A stretch of DNA of 14,296 nucleotides from positions 1 through 14,296 of the forward strand of contig DISL01000081.1 of NCBI GenBank assembly GCA_002421845.1, written 5' to 3'. A program made the translations under genes and the position numbers. Source of the stretch: Epsilonproteobacteria bacterium UBA6211. Its GTDB lineage: Bacteria; Campylobacterota; Campylobacteria; Campylobacterales; Arcobacteraceae. The notes below the pieces were generated by a model. It did not search any database. It was given only the letters and a program-made list of their open reading frames with translations, and was not told the origin of the DNA. Positions 1 to 6,854 of this stretch are shown in pieces (the first letter of the stretch is position 1; each line of letters starts with the position of its first letter).

Positions 1-648
1 GTGTCTTATCGCGGAAGTCAGGAAAGAGTTGGGATTAGATTTAGTTCTTATACGCAAAACGAATTTACGACACTCTCAAAGGTGAAATATATATTTTTAC
101 TTATTGTTTTGTTTGTTCCCTTGCTTATGGGACTTGGTACGCTTGATAGAGAATGGGTACATGCTTTTTGCCAAATGTGTCCTGCTAGGATAGTATCTCC
201 TATGTTTAGCGGTGACTTTTCGCAATGGACGATAGATTTTTCTACTACTACCGCTATGGTTTTGACCACATTGGGGATTGTATTTACTGCCCTATTTTTC
301 ATAGGTAGTTTTTTCAAAAAGAGATTTTTTTGCTTTTTTTGCCCTATGAGTGCATTGCATTATATATTTTCCAAATTTTCTATTATACGCTTTACCAAAG
401 AAGGTGATAAATGTACTAGATGTGGAGATTGTTATGCAGTTTGTGATATGCAAATCAAAGATATAGCAGATGACGTAATAAGCAAAAACATATTAAGAGA
501 TGATTGTATCTTATGTCTTAAATGTATAGCAGCCTGTCCCGAAGATGACGCACTACACCTTGATATATTAAAACTAAAAACGTTTACTTCTACAAAAGAA
601 GGTTTTGAAAAAAGAATGGGTATCAAACACCGCACGGAGGAAAAATGA
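1..648 (+). CDS. NapH-like membrane polyferredoxin, 3' part (5' end probably outside window)
   Basis: Iron-sulfur membrane protein of the NapH/NosR/CcoG-like group, which passes electrons between the membrane pool and soluble or periplasmic partners. Visible are hydrophobic segments at about residues 30-46 and 84-103. Two CxxCP motifs sit at their ends (C57/C60 and C111/C114). Two ferredoxin-type [4Fe-4S] motifs follow (C138, C141, C144, C148 and C169, C172, C175, C179). The reading frame is open from base 1. The GTG at base 1 could be a start, but family members usually have another membrane helix upstream, so I treat the gene as 5'-truncated. The stop overlaps the next ATG (ATGA, 645-648). 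The coupling suggests it is the electron donor to the double-cubane system that follows; this is inference. The ferredoxin and CxxCP assignments are secure, the exact subfamily is not. Confidence 0.8.
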   Translation: MSYRGSQERVGIRFSSYTQNEFTTLSKVKYIFLLIVLFVPLLMGLGTLDREWVHAFCQMCPARIVSPMFSGDFSQWTIDFSTTTAMVLTTLGIVFTALFFIGSFFKKRFFCFFCPMSALHYIFSKFSIIRFTKEGDKCTRCGDCYAVCDMQIKDIADDVISKNILRDDCILCLKCIAACPEDDALHLDILKLKTFTSTKEGFEKRMGIKHRTEEK

Positions 649-1919
649 GTATTAATAACCACAAAATAGAATCTCCCAAAGATAGACAAAATCGCCACAA
701 AGCAATGGAAGCAGTAAAGCTTTTAAATTCTATCAAAGAGGACTTCAAACACCCCATAAAAAGTATGGATTATTTTTATGATTTATTTGAAAAGGTGTAT
801 TGCAAACACGAATCTTTGCACGACGATAAAGTCAAAATAGGAACAATGTGTATCCAAATACCATCTGAAATAATCTATGCACTTGACGGTGTTCCGGTAA
901 GATTATGTAACGGTTTTTATACTGATGATGAGATAGGGAGCGATTTATTACCTCAAAAATCTTGTCCCCTTATCAAAGCTACCGTAGGGCATTTTGCATC
1001 GGATAATTTCACAGATAGACCTAATATAGTATTTTCTCCTACTACTTGCGACCAAAAAACAAAAGCAGGAAGCATTATAGAGCATTTCGGGCATACGGTC
1101 ATAGATGTAGATTTTCCAAGAACGAAAGAGAGTGAAGAGAGCAGAGAATATTGGAGAAGAAGCGTAAGAAAGTTTACCGAAAATCTTTCCCGTTTTCAAG
1201 GCAAAAAACTCACTCGTAAGAACTTAAAAAATGCCATAACAAAAGTCGGATATGCCCAGTCGCTTTATCATGAGGTATCAAAATATAGACAAGATGAAAT
1301 CGTATCCATAAGCGGAACTGATGTTTTCTTGCTTACAAATGCATTTTTCTTTGATAAGATAGATAAATGGATAGAAGCGATGGAGACTTTGATAGATGAA
1401 CTTGAGATGCGTTCACGTGAACAAATAAATGTTGCAAATAAACTAAGCCCTAGGATAATTTACACCGGTTCACCGCCTGTTTTTCCAAACTACAAAATAC
1501 CTCATATTCTAGAACAATCAGACGCCGTCATAGTGGCAGATGAAACGTGTAGTTCAAATAGAATGTTCAACGATATGGTTGCGGTTGATGAATGGCTCGT
1601 AAACGATATGATTGATTCAATATCCGATAAATACCTAAAAGCTTGTACTTGCCCTGTGTTTACAAAAAACAATGACAGAATAAGAAGGATAATCAACCTC
1701 GTAAAACAATACAAAGCCGACGGTGTAGTATATCAAGCTTTTGCCGGATGTACTGTGTATGAACTTGAACAAAGAAGCGTCTTAGAAGCTATGGAAAAAG
1801 AGGGCATTCCTATTTTGTACCTCGAAAGCGACTATAGCCCATCGCAAGGTGGACAACTAAGTACAAGGATAGAGGCTTTTATAGAATCACTTAAAACTAG
1901 ACGGAGAAATAAAAAATGA
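645..1919 (+). CDS. Double-cubane-cluster protein (DCCP) / 2-hydroxyacyl-CoA dehydratase subunit D (HgdB) family
   Basis: A 424-residue protein of the HgdB/FldC/YjiM family. Characterised relatives are either beta subunits of 2-hydroxyacyl-CoA dehydratases or double-cubane-cluster proteins, which reduce small molecules such as acetylene using an [Fe8S9] cluster and ATP-driven electron injection. Family signs are the N-terminal segment C69-x3-PSEII-x4-GVPVRLC (C88), SC107PL, TTC135D, the ADETCSSNR segment (C302), C334/C336, AGC369, and the closing ESDYSPSQGGQLSTRIEAF region (residues 394-412), whose GQ-x-TR-x-EAF core is typical. Nine cysteines are enough for six cluster ligands. There is one dehydratase-like subunit rather than an alpha/beta pair, and no CoA-transferase, which favours DCCP over a fermentative dehydratase. 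The start is the ATG overlapping the previous stop, with GGAGG at 636-640. The family call is firm; the DCCP reading is a good inference and the substrate is unknown. Confidence 0.85.
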   Translation: MSINNHKIESPKDRQNRHKAMEAVKLLNSIKEDFKHPIKSMDYFYDLFEKVYCKHESLHDDKVKIGTMCIQIPSEIIYALDGVPVRLCNGFYTDDEIGSDLLPQKSCPLIKATVGHFASDNFTDRPNIVFSPTTCDQKTKAGSIIEHFGHTVIDVDFPRTKESEESREYWRRSVRKFTENLSRFQGKKLTRKNLKNAITKVGYAQSLYHEVSKYRQDEIVSISGTDVFLLTNAFFFDKIDKWIEAMETLIDELEMRSREQINVANKLSPRIIYTGSPPVFPNYKIPHILEQSDAVIVADETCSSNRMFNDMVAVDEWLVNDMIDSISDKYLKACTCPVFTKNNDRIRRIINLVKQYKADGVVYQAFAGCTVYELEQRSVLEAMEKEGIPILYLESDYSPSQGGQLSTRIEAFIESLKTRRRNKK

Positions 1920-2722
1920 AATATTTTGCAGGTATAGATATAGGTTCTACATCTATTAAAATTACCATAACAGATGAAAACAAAAATATAATAGGCTTCA
2001 AAACAAGTGCAAGTGGAAGTATGTTTTATAAGTATGCCCAAGAAACACTAGATGCCCTACTTCAAGAACTCAATATAGATAAAACAAATCTTGTTTACAC
2101 AGTAGCTACGGGATACGGTAGAAAACTATACAAAGAAGCAGATGAAAATATAAGTGAAATCACCGCAAATGCTTTAGGTGCAAGAGCAGCGGCACAGGAA
2201 TACGGTGAGATAAAAACTATTATAAATATAGGCGGACAAGATAGCAAAGCAATATCGCTAGATAACGAAGGCAATGTAGTAAACTTTGCGATGAATGATA
2301 GATGTGCTGCAGGTACGGGGAAGTTTTTGGATGTTGTTGCACTTAAACTTGAAATCGGCGTAGATGAACTAGGTGATTATCACTTCAAATCAACCGGAAC
2401 TCCTCTATCTGTTAGTAGTACTTGTGCTGTTTTTGCAGAATCTGAGATAATAGGACTTTTGGGTAATAACCATAGCGTTGAAGATATAGTGTGCGGTGTT
2501 CACTACTCTATAGCAAAAAGGATAGTTAAGCTTGTAAAAAGAGTAGGAATCAAAGAAGGTATCTATTTTGACGGTGGTCCTGCAATGAACGGCGGACTTG
2601 TAAATGCTATAGAAAATGAACTAGGTCACGCAATATTTATCCCTAAATACCCACAAATTACAACATCTTACGGTGCTGCTATCATGGGTGTTGATTCATA
2701 CAAATACGAACAAGATTTATGA
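1916..2722 (+). CDS. ASKHA ATPase activator / DCCP reductase (BcrAD/HgdC/YjiL family)
   Basis: A 268-residue ATP-dependent activator of the HgdC/BadF/YjiL family. These homodimers hold one [4Fe-4S] cluster at the dimer interface and use ATP hydrolysis to push low-potential electrons onto the partner protein. The nucleotide-binding loops are visible: DIGSTS (residues 8-13), INIGGQDSK (about 103-111) and FDGGPAMN (219-226). The two cluster ligands should be C130 in NDRCAAGTGKFLD and C170 in SSTCAVFAESE. The ATG overlaps the stop of the preceding DCCP gene (1916-1919), and GGAGA at 1903-1907 lies eight bases upstream. Equal expression with its partner is therefore likely. Length and motifs are complete, with no sign of decay. 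Confidence 0.93.
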   Translation: MKYFAGIDIGSTSIKITITDENKNIIGFKTSASGSMFYKYAQETLDALLQELNIDKTNLVYTVATGYGRKLYKEADENISEITANALGARAAAQEYGEIKTIINIGGQDSKAISLDNEGNVVNFAMNDRCAAGTGKFLDVVALKLEIGVDELGDYHFKSTGTPLSVSSTCAVFAESEIIGLLGNNHSVEDIVCGVHYSIAKRIVKLVKRVGIKEGIYFDGGPAMNGGLVNAIENELGHAIFIPKYPQITTSYGAAIMGVDSYKYEQDL

Positions 2723-3357
2723 TTTTTATAGCTACTTTCTTTTTAGGATTACAGCTTGGTGCAACTGCATGTGCCATTAGCTGTATGCCTGTATTAGCCC
2801 CTATATTGTTAAACAAAAGCGACAATAAACTTCAATCTTTAGGTGTTTTATATAGGTTCTTTAGTGCAAAAGTAGTAGCTTACACATTTATATCAAGCTT
2901 AGCATTTTTTGGGTCGGCATTTATCAAAAACCATATTCAATCCATCCAAATCAATAAATTTTTAAGTGTTGTTATTGTTCTGCTAGGGATTGTTTTGTTA
3001 ATCAAATCTATACAAAACAAAACTTCGTGCAAAACCTCATGCACCGATTCGACTTTTGATAAAAGTAGCTATTTTTTCATAGGTTTTTTAAGTTCTTTTA
3101 GCTTTTGTGTTCCCCTACTCTCCTTGGTAACCATAAGTGCATCATCTTCATCCTTTGAATATTCTCTATTTTACGGCATATCTTTTGGGCTTGGCGTGGT
3201 TACTATACCTTTTTTATTTTTTTACTTATTTATTTATCAAATAAGTTCTCATATTTTGAAAGAATTATCTGCCCACAAAACAAAAATTGAGTTTTTTGCA
3301 TCTTCTATACTGATTTTGGTAGGATTTTTAATATTTTTTGAGCTTCTTAAACTTTAA
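2719..3357 (+). CDS. CcdA/DsbD-like (TauE/SafE- or UreH-type) six-helix membrane protein
   Basis: A 212-residue integral membrane protein with about six hydrophobic segments, resembling the DsbD-beta/CcdA and sulfite-exporter-like 'cytochrome c biogenesis transmembrane' families. C18 and C22 lie in TM1 (TACAISCMP), and C130 lies in a later helix (SFCVP). A cysteine followed by x-P in both places resembles the thiol pair of CcdA/DsbD, which carries reducing power from cytoplasmic thioredoxin across the membrane. A loop C104-x3-C108 is an extra cysteine pair. The gene overlaps the activator's stop by four bases (ATGA, 2719-2722) and has no convincing ribosome-binding site, so it probably relies on coupled reinitiation. 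It is the last gene of the four-gene chain, followed by a 57-base gap. Related membrane proteins are also annotated as metal or sulfur transporters, so the thiol-carrier role is inference. Confidence 0.7.
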   Translation: MIFIATFFLGLQLGATACAISCMPVLAPILLNKSDNKLQSLGVLYRFFSAKVVAYTFISSLAFFGSAFIKNHIQSIQINKFLSVVIVLLGIVLLIKSIQNKTSCKTSCTDSTFDKSSYFFIGFLSSFSFCVPLLSLVTISASSSSFEYSLFYGISFGLGVVTIPFLFFYLFIYQISSHILKELSAHKTKIEFFASSILILVGFLIFFELLKL

Positions 3358-3369
3358 ATTAACACATAC

Positions 3370-3387
3370 TTAACACTGAGCTGTTAA
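3370..3387. promoter_or_regulatory. Inverted repeat upstream of exbB (possible operator) with nearby -10-like hexamers
   Basis: TTAACA (3370-3375) and TGTTAA (3382-3387) form a perfect 6-bp inverted repeat around CTGAGC. A second TTAACA lies at 3359-3364. TAAAAT hexamers at 3385-3390 and 3395-3400 could serve as -10 boxes for the exbB-exbD-tonB genes. The repeat overlaps the first of them, as an operator would. It does not look like a Fur box. It could also be a chance AT-rich palindrome. Confidence 0.35.
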
Positions 3388-3414
3388 AATTAAGTAAAAT
3401 TTTTAAGGTAAGAA

Positions 3415-3849
3415 ATGAATATTGAACTTTTGCATCAAATTACAGACTACGGAATTATAGGAATATTGGGATTTATGAGTTTTATATCCGTTTGGCTTTG
3501 GATAGAAAGACTTATGTTTTACAAAAAAATCAAACTTCAAAGCTACAATTCAAAAGAAGAACTTGAAATAGAACTCACAAATAATATTAACGTAATATCG
3601 TCATTTGCTTCAAATGCACCTTATATAGGGCTTTTAGGTACTGTTATAGGTATAATCATAACATTTTATATAATGGGACAAAGCGGTAATCTAGACGTAA
3701 AAAACATCATGACTTCTCTTGCTCTTGCTCTAAAAGCAACAGCCATGGGGCTTATAGTTGCGATACCTTCTATGTTTTTTTACAATCACCTATCAAGAAA
3801 AATAGAAGTTTTGGTTACAAAATGGGAAGTAGCAAATGGTAAAAATTAA
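3415..3849 (+). CDS. exbB: ExbB: proton-channel subunit of the TonB energy-transduction complex
   Basis: MotA/TolQ/ExbB-family inner-membrane protein of 144 residues, the short form usual in Campylobacterota. With ExbD it uses the proton gradient to drive TonB. An N-terminal helix (about residues 13-30, ending WLWIERLMFYK) is followed by a cytoplasmic segment. The conserved core then runs from SNAPYIGLLGTVIGII to SLALALKATAMGLIVAIPSMFFYN, covering the last two helices. Start ATG at 3415 is preceded by AAGG (3405-3408). It overlaps exbD by 14 bases. ExbB is preferred over TolQ or MotA because exbD and tonB follow and no tolA, tolB or pal is present. Confidence 0.92.
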   Translation: MNIELLHQITDYGIIGILGFMSFISVWLWIERLMFYKKIKLQSYNSKEELEIELTNNINVISSFASNAPYIGLLGTVIGIIITFYIMGQSGNLDVKNIMTSLALALKATAMGLIVAIPSMFFYNHLSRKIEVLVTKWEVANGKN

Positions 3850-4222
3850 AAAGTTTGATTCTATCAATGTAGTACCTTTTATAGATATAATGCTTGTACT
3901 GCTCGTGATAGTTCTCACAACTGCAACTTTCGTATCTCAAGGAATCATACCGGTCGAACTTCCAGATTCAAATGCATCATCGGAATTTGACCCTAAAGAA
4001 GAACTAATCATAACAATAAACAAAGACAATCAAATATTTTTCGGCAAAGAGAGCGTTAGCTTGGATGAAGTCAAAGAGAAGCTTTCAAACTATGACAAAA
4101 CAACAAATGTATTTATAAATTGCGATAAAACCGTACCTTTTGAACAATTTGTACATATACTTGATATAGTCAAACTACACTCTTTTGAGAATTTGGGGAT
4201 TATTACAAATGATAACAAGTAG
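3836..4222 (+). CDS. exbD: ExbD: TonB-complex proton-translocating subunit
   Basis: ExbD/TolR-family protein of 128 residues. A short cytoplasmic N-terminus leads into one membrane helix, NVVPFIDIMLVLLVIVLTT. D17 in this helix corresponds to the protonatable aspartate that is essential in ExbD proteins. The remainder is a periplasmic domain with the usual VELPDS segment after the helix and ITINKDNQIFF in the beta region. The ATG lies inside the end of exbB (overlap 3836-3849), so translation is probably coupled. It overlaps tonB in turn. Identity follows from both the sequence and the exbB-exbD-tonB order. Confidence 0.93.
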   Translation: MVKIKKFDSINVVPFIDIMLVLLVIVLTTATFVSQGIIPVELPDSNASSEFDPKEELIITINKDNQIFFGKESVSLDEVKEKLSNYDKTTNVFINCDKTVPFEQFVHILDIVKLHSFENLGIITNDNK

Positions 4223-4877
4223 ATATTTTAATTCGTTTTTTATAACGTTTTTTCTGTTTTCAACGTTGTTTTTCGGTATCTTTTTGATATTTAAAAACCA
4301 AGCTGTATTTGCAAAAAACATATCACAAGCACCGCAAAAAATCTCTTTTACTATCGTATCACAAAAACCGCAACCCAAACTAGAACAAAAAGTAGTTGAA
4401 AAACCGATAGAAAAAGTTATCGAGCAGCCGATTATAAAGCCAAAACCGATACCGACAAAAACAAAACCTATAGAAAAACAAGAACCTACTCCTACGCAAC
4501 AAACCATAACAGAACAAACACCTGTTGCAAAAGAAGAAGTAAAGCAAGTTCCGGTCATAGAACAACAAGTAGCCCAAGCTTCAAAAGTGGATACGAATGC
4601 AATAAAAGAAGAGTTCTTAAAAAATATCAAAATAAATATCAACAAAAACAAAGTTTATCCACAACGTGCTGTTTCAAGGGGTATCGAGGGTATCGTAGAT
4701 GTAAATTTCAAACTATCGGCAAACGGTACTATATCGGATATAATGATTGAAGGTCATAATATTTTTAAATCATCTATAGAAGATGCCTTAAGTAAAAGCT
4801 TTCCTGTATCTATACCAAAAGAGCTGAATATGTTTCCTATGGTGATAAATTTCCAAATAGCTTTCAACCTCAAATAA
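4209..4877 (+). CDS. tonB: TonB: periplasm-spanning energy transducer
   Basis: A 222-residue TonB. One N-terminal membrane anchor (about residues 6-26) is followed by a long Lys/Glu/Pro linker (roughly residues 45-125, rich in KP, EKP and PTP units) that spans the periplasm. The C-terminal TonB fold includes YPQRAVSRGIEGIVDVNFKL and SANGTISDIMI. It transmits energy from ExbB/ExbD to TonB-dependent outer-membrane receptors for iron, vitamin B12, nickel or similar cargo. I chose ATG 4209, which has GGGGA at 4195-4199, over an in-frame TTG at 4185 that would add eight residues. With the ATG, the overlap with exbD is 14 bases, the same as exbB/exbD. No receptor gene is in the window, so the cargo is unknown. 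Confidence 0.88.
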   Translation: MITSRYFNSFFITFFLFSTLFFGIFLIFKNQAVFAKNISQAPQKISFTIVSQKPQPKLEQKVVEKPIEKVIEQPIIKPKPIPTKTKPIEKQEPTPTQQTITEQTPVAKEEVKQVPVIEQQVAQASKVDTNAIKEEFLKNIKININKNKVYPQRAVSRGIEGIVDVNFKLSANGTISDIMIEGHNIFKSSIEDALSKSFPVSIPKELNMFPMVINFQIAFNLK

Positions 4878-4906
4878 CTTTTTAGCTTCCGAATACTTAT
4901 ATTTGA

Positions 4907-4912
4907 TATAAT
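4907..4912 (+). promoter_or_regulatory. -10 box of the gamma-carbonic-anhydrase-like gene
   Basis: A perfect TATAAT lies 26 bases before the start codon in the 61-base tonB/CA-like gap, with no obvious -35, which is common for vegetative promoters in Campylobacterota. It suggests the gene can be transcribed separately from tonB. Confidence 0.5.
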
Positions 4913-4938
4913 ACGCAAAACAGTAACGGAGAGATATT

Positions 4939-5463
4939 TTGATATTAAAATTTAAAAACTGGTATCCACAAATAGGTGAAAATTCATGGATTGCTCCAAG
5001 TGCGGACGTGATAGGCAACGTAACTATAGGAAAAGATAGTTCCATTTGGTTTGGTACCGTAATAAGAGGTGACGTACATAGGATTGAAATAGGAGATAGA
5101 ACATCTATTCAAGACCTCTCTATGGTACACGTGACACACTACAAAAAAGAAGATATGAGTGACGGTCACCCTACTATCATAGGCAATGACGTAACAATAG
5201 GACATAAAGTAATGCTTCATGGATGTACTATAGAAGACGGTTGTCTTATCGGTATGAGTGCTACTATCCTTGACGGCGTAGTAATAGGTAAAGGCTCTAT
5301 CGTGGGTGCCCATTCGCTTGTGACTCAAGGCAAAAAATTCCCTCCAAAATCACTTATTATGGGAAGCCCGGCAAAAGTAGTAAGGGAACTAAGCGATGAA
5401 GAAGTAGATGGACTACTTGCTCATGCTGCTAGATATGTGAAGTTTAAAAACGAGTATATCTAA
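4939..5463 (+). CDS. Gamma-carbonic-anhydrase-like hexapeptide-repeat protein (YrdA/PaaY type)
   Basis: A 174-residue left-handed beta-helix protein, very close in pattern to E. coli YrdA. It has the PQIGENSWIAPSADVIG opening, IRGDVHRIEIGDRTSIQD (R43 and D45 region), the histidine cluster VHVTH (H64, H67), TIGHKVMLHGCTI (H89, H94), IGMSATILDG and the closing GSPAKVVRELSDEE. H89 and H94 have the five-residue spacing of two zinc ligands of archaeal Cam; H64 or H67 would be the third. The acidic loop with the catalytic proton-shuttle glutamate of Cam is absent, as in other YrdA proteins, so carbonic anhydrase activity cannot be assumed. The start is TTG at 4939, supported by GGAGAG at 4928-4933; no ATG fits the conserved N-terminus. 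Confidence 0.88.
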   Translation: MILKFKNWYPQIGENSWIAPSADVIGNVTIGKDSSIWFGTVIRGDVHRIEIGDRTSIQDLSMVHVTHYKKEDMSDGHPTIIGNDVTIGHKVMLHGCTIEDGCLIGMSATILDGVVIGKGSIVGAHSLVTQGKKFPPKSLIMGSPAKVVRELSDEEVDGLLAHAARYVKFKNEYI

Positions 5464-5496
5464 AAACAAACGTCAATCATTTCACTATGATTGACG
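5462..5496 (-). terminator. Intrinsic terminator of the minus-strand rpe operon
   Basis: A perfect 10-bp stem, CGTCAATCAT (5471-5480) pairing with ATGATTGACG (5487-5496), has a 6-base loop. On the minus strand it is followed by TTTGTTTTT (5470-5462) and lies 10 bases after the stop of the membrane-protein gene. On the plus strand no T-run follows, so I assign it mainly to the minus strand. It may still stabilise the 3' end of the plus-strand transcript. Confidence 0.8.
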
Positions 5497-5506
5497 CAAA
5501 CTTAAT

Positions 5507-6061
5507 CTAAAAGTGAAACAACACTATATTTTTTGCACCGTCAAGAACCACAAACTCTTGAAATATAACGAAGTAAAGATTTAAAATAATCCATACATAC
5601 AATATATGCACACCGAAATATTTTAGATAAAGGCTCTTGATAACTTGTCTTGGATTTGATTGTGTTTTGTAAATATTTTTGACAAAAGTTATATTTGGCT
5701 TCATCAAATCACTTACTCTAATAAAAAATAAAAGGGTTATAAAAATGGCTGTTTCAAATCCTGCTTGTAAAACTTTGATTATATAAAACTTATCCTCGAC
5801 ATTATACATAGATTGAAAGCCTATAAAAATCTCAAAAAATGCCCCTATAGCACCGGCAGTTACGTAAAAAACAAATGCTACATACAACGTTACATAAAAA
5901 AACTTACTTATAGTATAGACGTGGCTGTCGAGTTCCATTTTTTTCATTATAACATCGCTTATTTTATCAATATGCTCTCTATATCCAAATCTATATGCCA
6001 ACCAAAACAAAATAGGAAAAAACAACACGAAATAGTAAAAAATTTGATTTATTAATTTCAT
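5507..6061 (-). CDS. Unrecognised integral membrane protein, four predicted helices
   Basis: I do not recognise this 184-residue protein. Four hydrophobic segments are visible at about residues 5-23, 55-80, 98-115 and 147-170. Short charged loops separate them: YREHIDKISDVIMKKMELD after helix 1 and KPNITFVKNIYKTQSNPRQ after helix 3. There are no cysteines and no obvious catalytic or metal-binding motif. The start ATG is preceded by AAAGG (6073-6069, seven bases away), and only 27 bases separate it from the exonuclease gene, so it is probably the last gene of the rpe-trpF-exonuclease transcript. A terminator follows directly. Its composition matches its neighbours, so there is no sign of recent transfer. 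Confidence 0.75.
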   Translation of the reverse strand: MKLINQIFYYFVLFFPILFWLAYRFGYREHIDKISDVIMKKMELDSHVYTISKFFYVTLYVAFVFYVTAGAIGAFFEIFIGFQSMYNVEDKFYIIKVLQAGFETAIFITLLFFIRVSDLMKPNITFVKNIYKTQSNPRQVIKSLYLKYFGVHILYVWIILNLYFVIFQEFVVLDGAKNIVLFHF

Positions 6062-6088
6062 AGTTTTACCTTTGGATAAACTTACGAC

Positions 6089-6844
6089 TCACGATTTTGA
6101 AAACCCTATCAAATCCTCGACACTAACCACATTAGGCGGTAGATTTTTCAAACACTCATCAAACACTAGCTTAGTACTCAAAGCATCACTATAAGCCCTA
6201 TGGTGGGTTGCTATATCAATACCCAAAAGCTCTTTAAGTGATACTAAACCGTATTTTTCACTTTTTATAGTTCTTTTTGCTAAATCTATGGTACAAAGTT
6301 TTCTATTTTCTAGTTTGCCGTAGTTATAAAGCTCCATAGAACCGGAGATAAAATTGTAATCAAACTTTATATCATGAGCTACAAATACACAATCTTCTAA
6401 AAAAATCTTAAATTCAAACAACACATCTTTAAGAGTCGGTGCACCTTTTAGCATATTTGGTGTTATATTTGTAACCTCTTGGATATATTCAGGGATTTCT
6501 TTTGCATACACTAGCGACTCGTAACTATCGATAATCACACCGTTTTTTATCTTGATAGCGGCTATTTCTATGATTTGCCCGTTTTGCACTTTTGAGCCAT
6601 TTGTTTCAATATCTATGATACAAAATTTTTGCTCGTTTATAGGTGTTGTTCTAGTCTTTAGTCTCACATTATCATCAATTATTTCCAAAGGTAACCCGTT
6701 TGAGACCAACAGCTGAAATTCAAGTTCAGGATTTTCAAAAAAAGTATCAAGTTTACTTAAGGCTTCATAAAACTCATCTTTTGGAATATCTTGCTTTCTT
6801 AATTTTTCTACAATATTTAATAAATCATGTTTCTTATGCTTCAA
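6089..6844 (-). CDS. dnaQ: DnaQ-like DEDDh 3'-5' exonuclease
   Basis: A 251-residue protein with an exonuclease fold in residues 72-235. All three DEDDh motifs are present: CIIDIETNG (D78, E80), AHDIKFDYNFI (D162) and HHRAYSDA (H215, D220). The family removes nucleotides from 3' ends and includes the proofreading epsilon subunit of DNA polymerase III. About 70 residues precede the domain; they are charged and probably helical, and they are not part of the catalytic fold. I recall a dnaQ gene beside rpe in Campylobacter jejuni, which supports orthology, but a general DNA or RNA exonuclease is possible. Translation probably begins at TTG (6844-6842), with AGGA (6854-6851) six bases upstream. 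The gene is separated from trpF by a repeat-rich 100-base gap, so it may have its own promoter. Confidence 0.85.
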   Translation of the reverse strand: MKHKKHDLLNIVEKLRKQDIPKDEFYEALSKLDTFFENPELEFQLLVSNGLPLEIIDDNVRLKTRTTPINEQKFCIIDIETNGSKVQNGQIIEIAAIKIKNGVIIDSYESLVYAKEIPEYIQEVTNITPNMLKGAPTLKDVLFEFKIFLEDCVFVAHDIKFDYNFISGSMELYNYGKLENRKLCTIDLAKRTIKSEKYGLVSLKELLGIDIATHHRAYSDALSTKLVFDECLKNLPPNVVSVEDLIGFSKS

Positions 6845-6854
6845 AACTTATCCT

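Noticed and set aside
645..2722. Calling the HgdB/activator pair a fermentative 2-hydroxyacyl-CoA dehydratase
   Set aside because: Only one dehydratase-like subunit is present and no CoA-transferase or acyl-CoA gene is nearby. The single-subunit-plus-activator layout fits double-cubane proteins better.
4185..4208. Upstream TTG start for tonB adding eight residues
   Set aside because: ATG 4209 has a purine-rich ribosome-binding site and reproduces the 14-base overlap seen for exbB/exbD.
4175..4651. Minus-strand 158-codon open frame rich in Ser, Cys, Gly and Phe
   Set aside because: It is the reverse of the tonB proline/lysine-rich linker. Its odd composition follows from that, and the tonB frame has a clear domain structure.
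4984..5328. Minus-strand open frame inside the carbonic-anhydrase-like gene
   Set aside because: Shadow of a strongly conserved hexapeptide-repeat gene, with no ribosome-binding site or recognisable protein features.
5471..5496. Terminator for the plus-strand carbonic-anhydrase-like gene
   Set aside because: On the plus strand the stem is followed by CAAACTTAATC, not by a T-run. The T-run lies on the minus-strand side.
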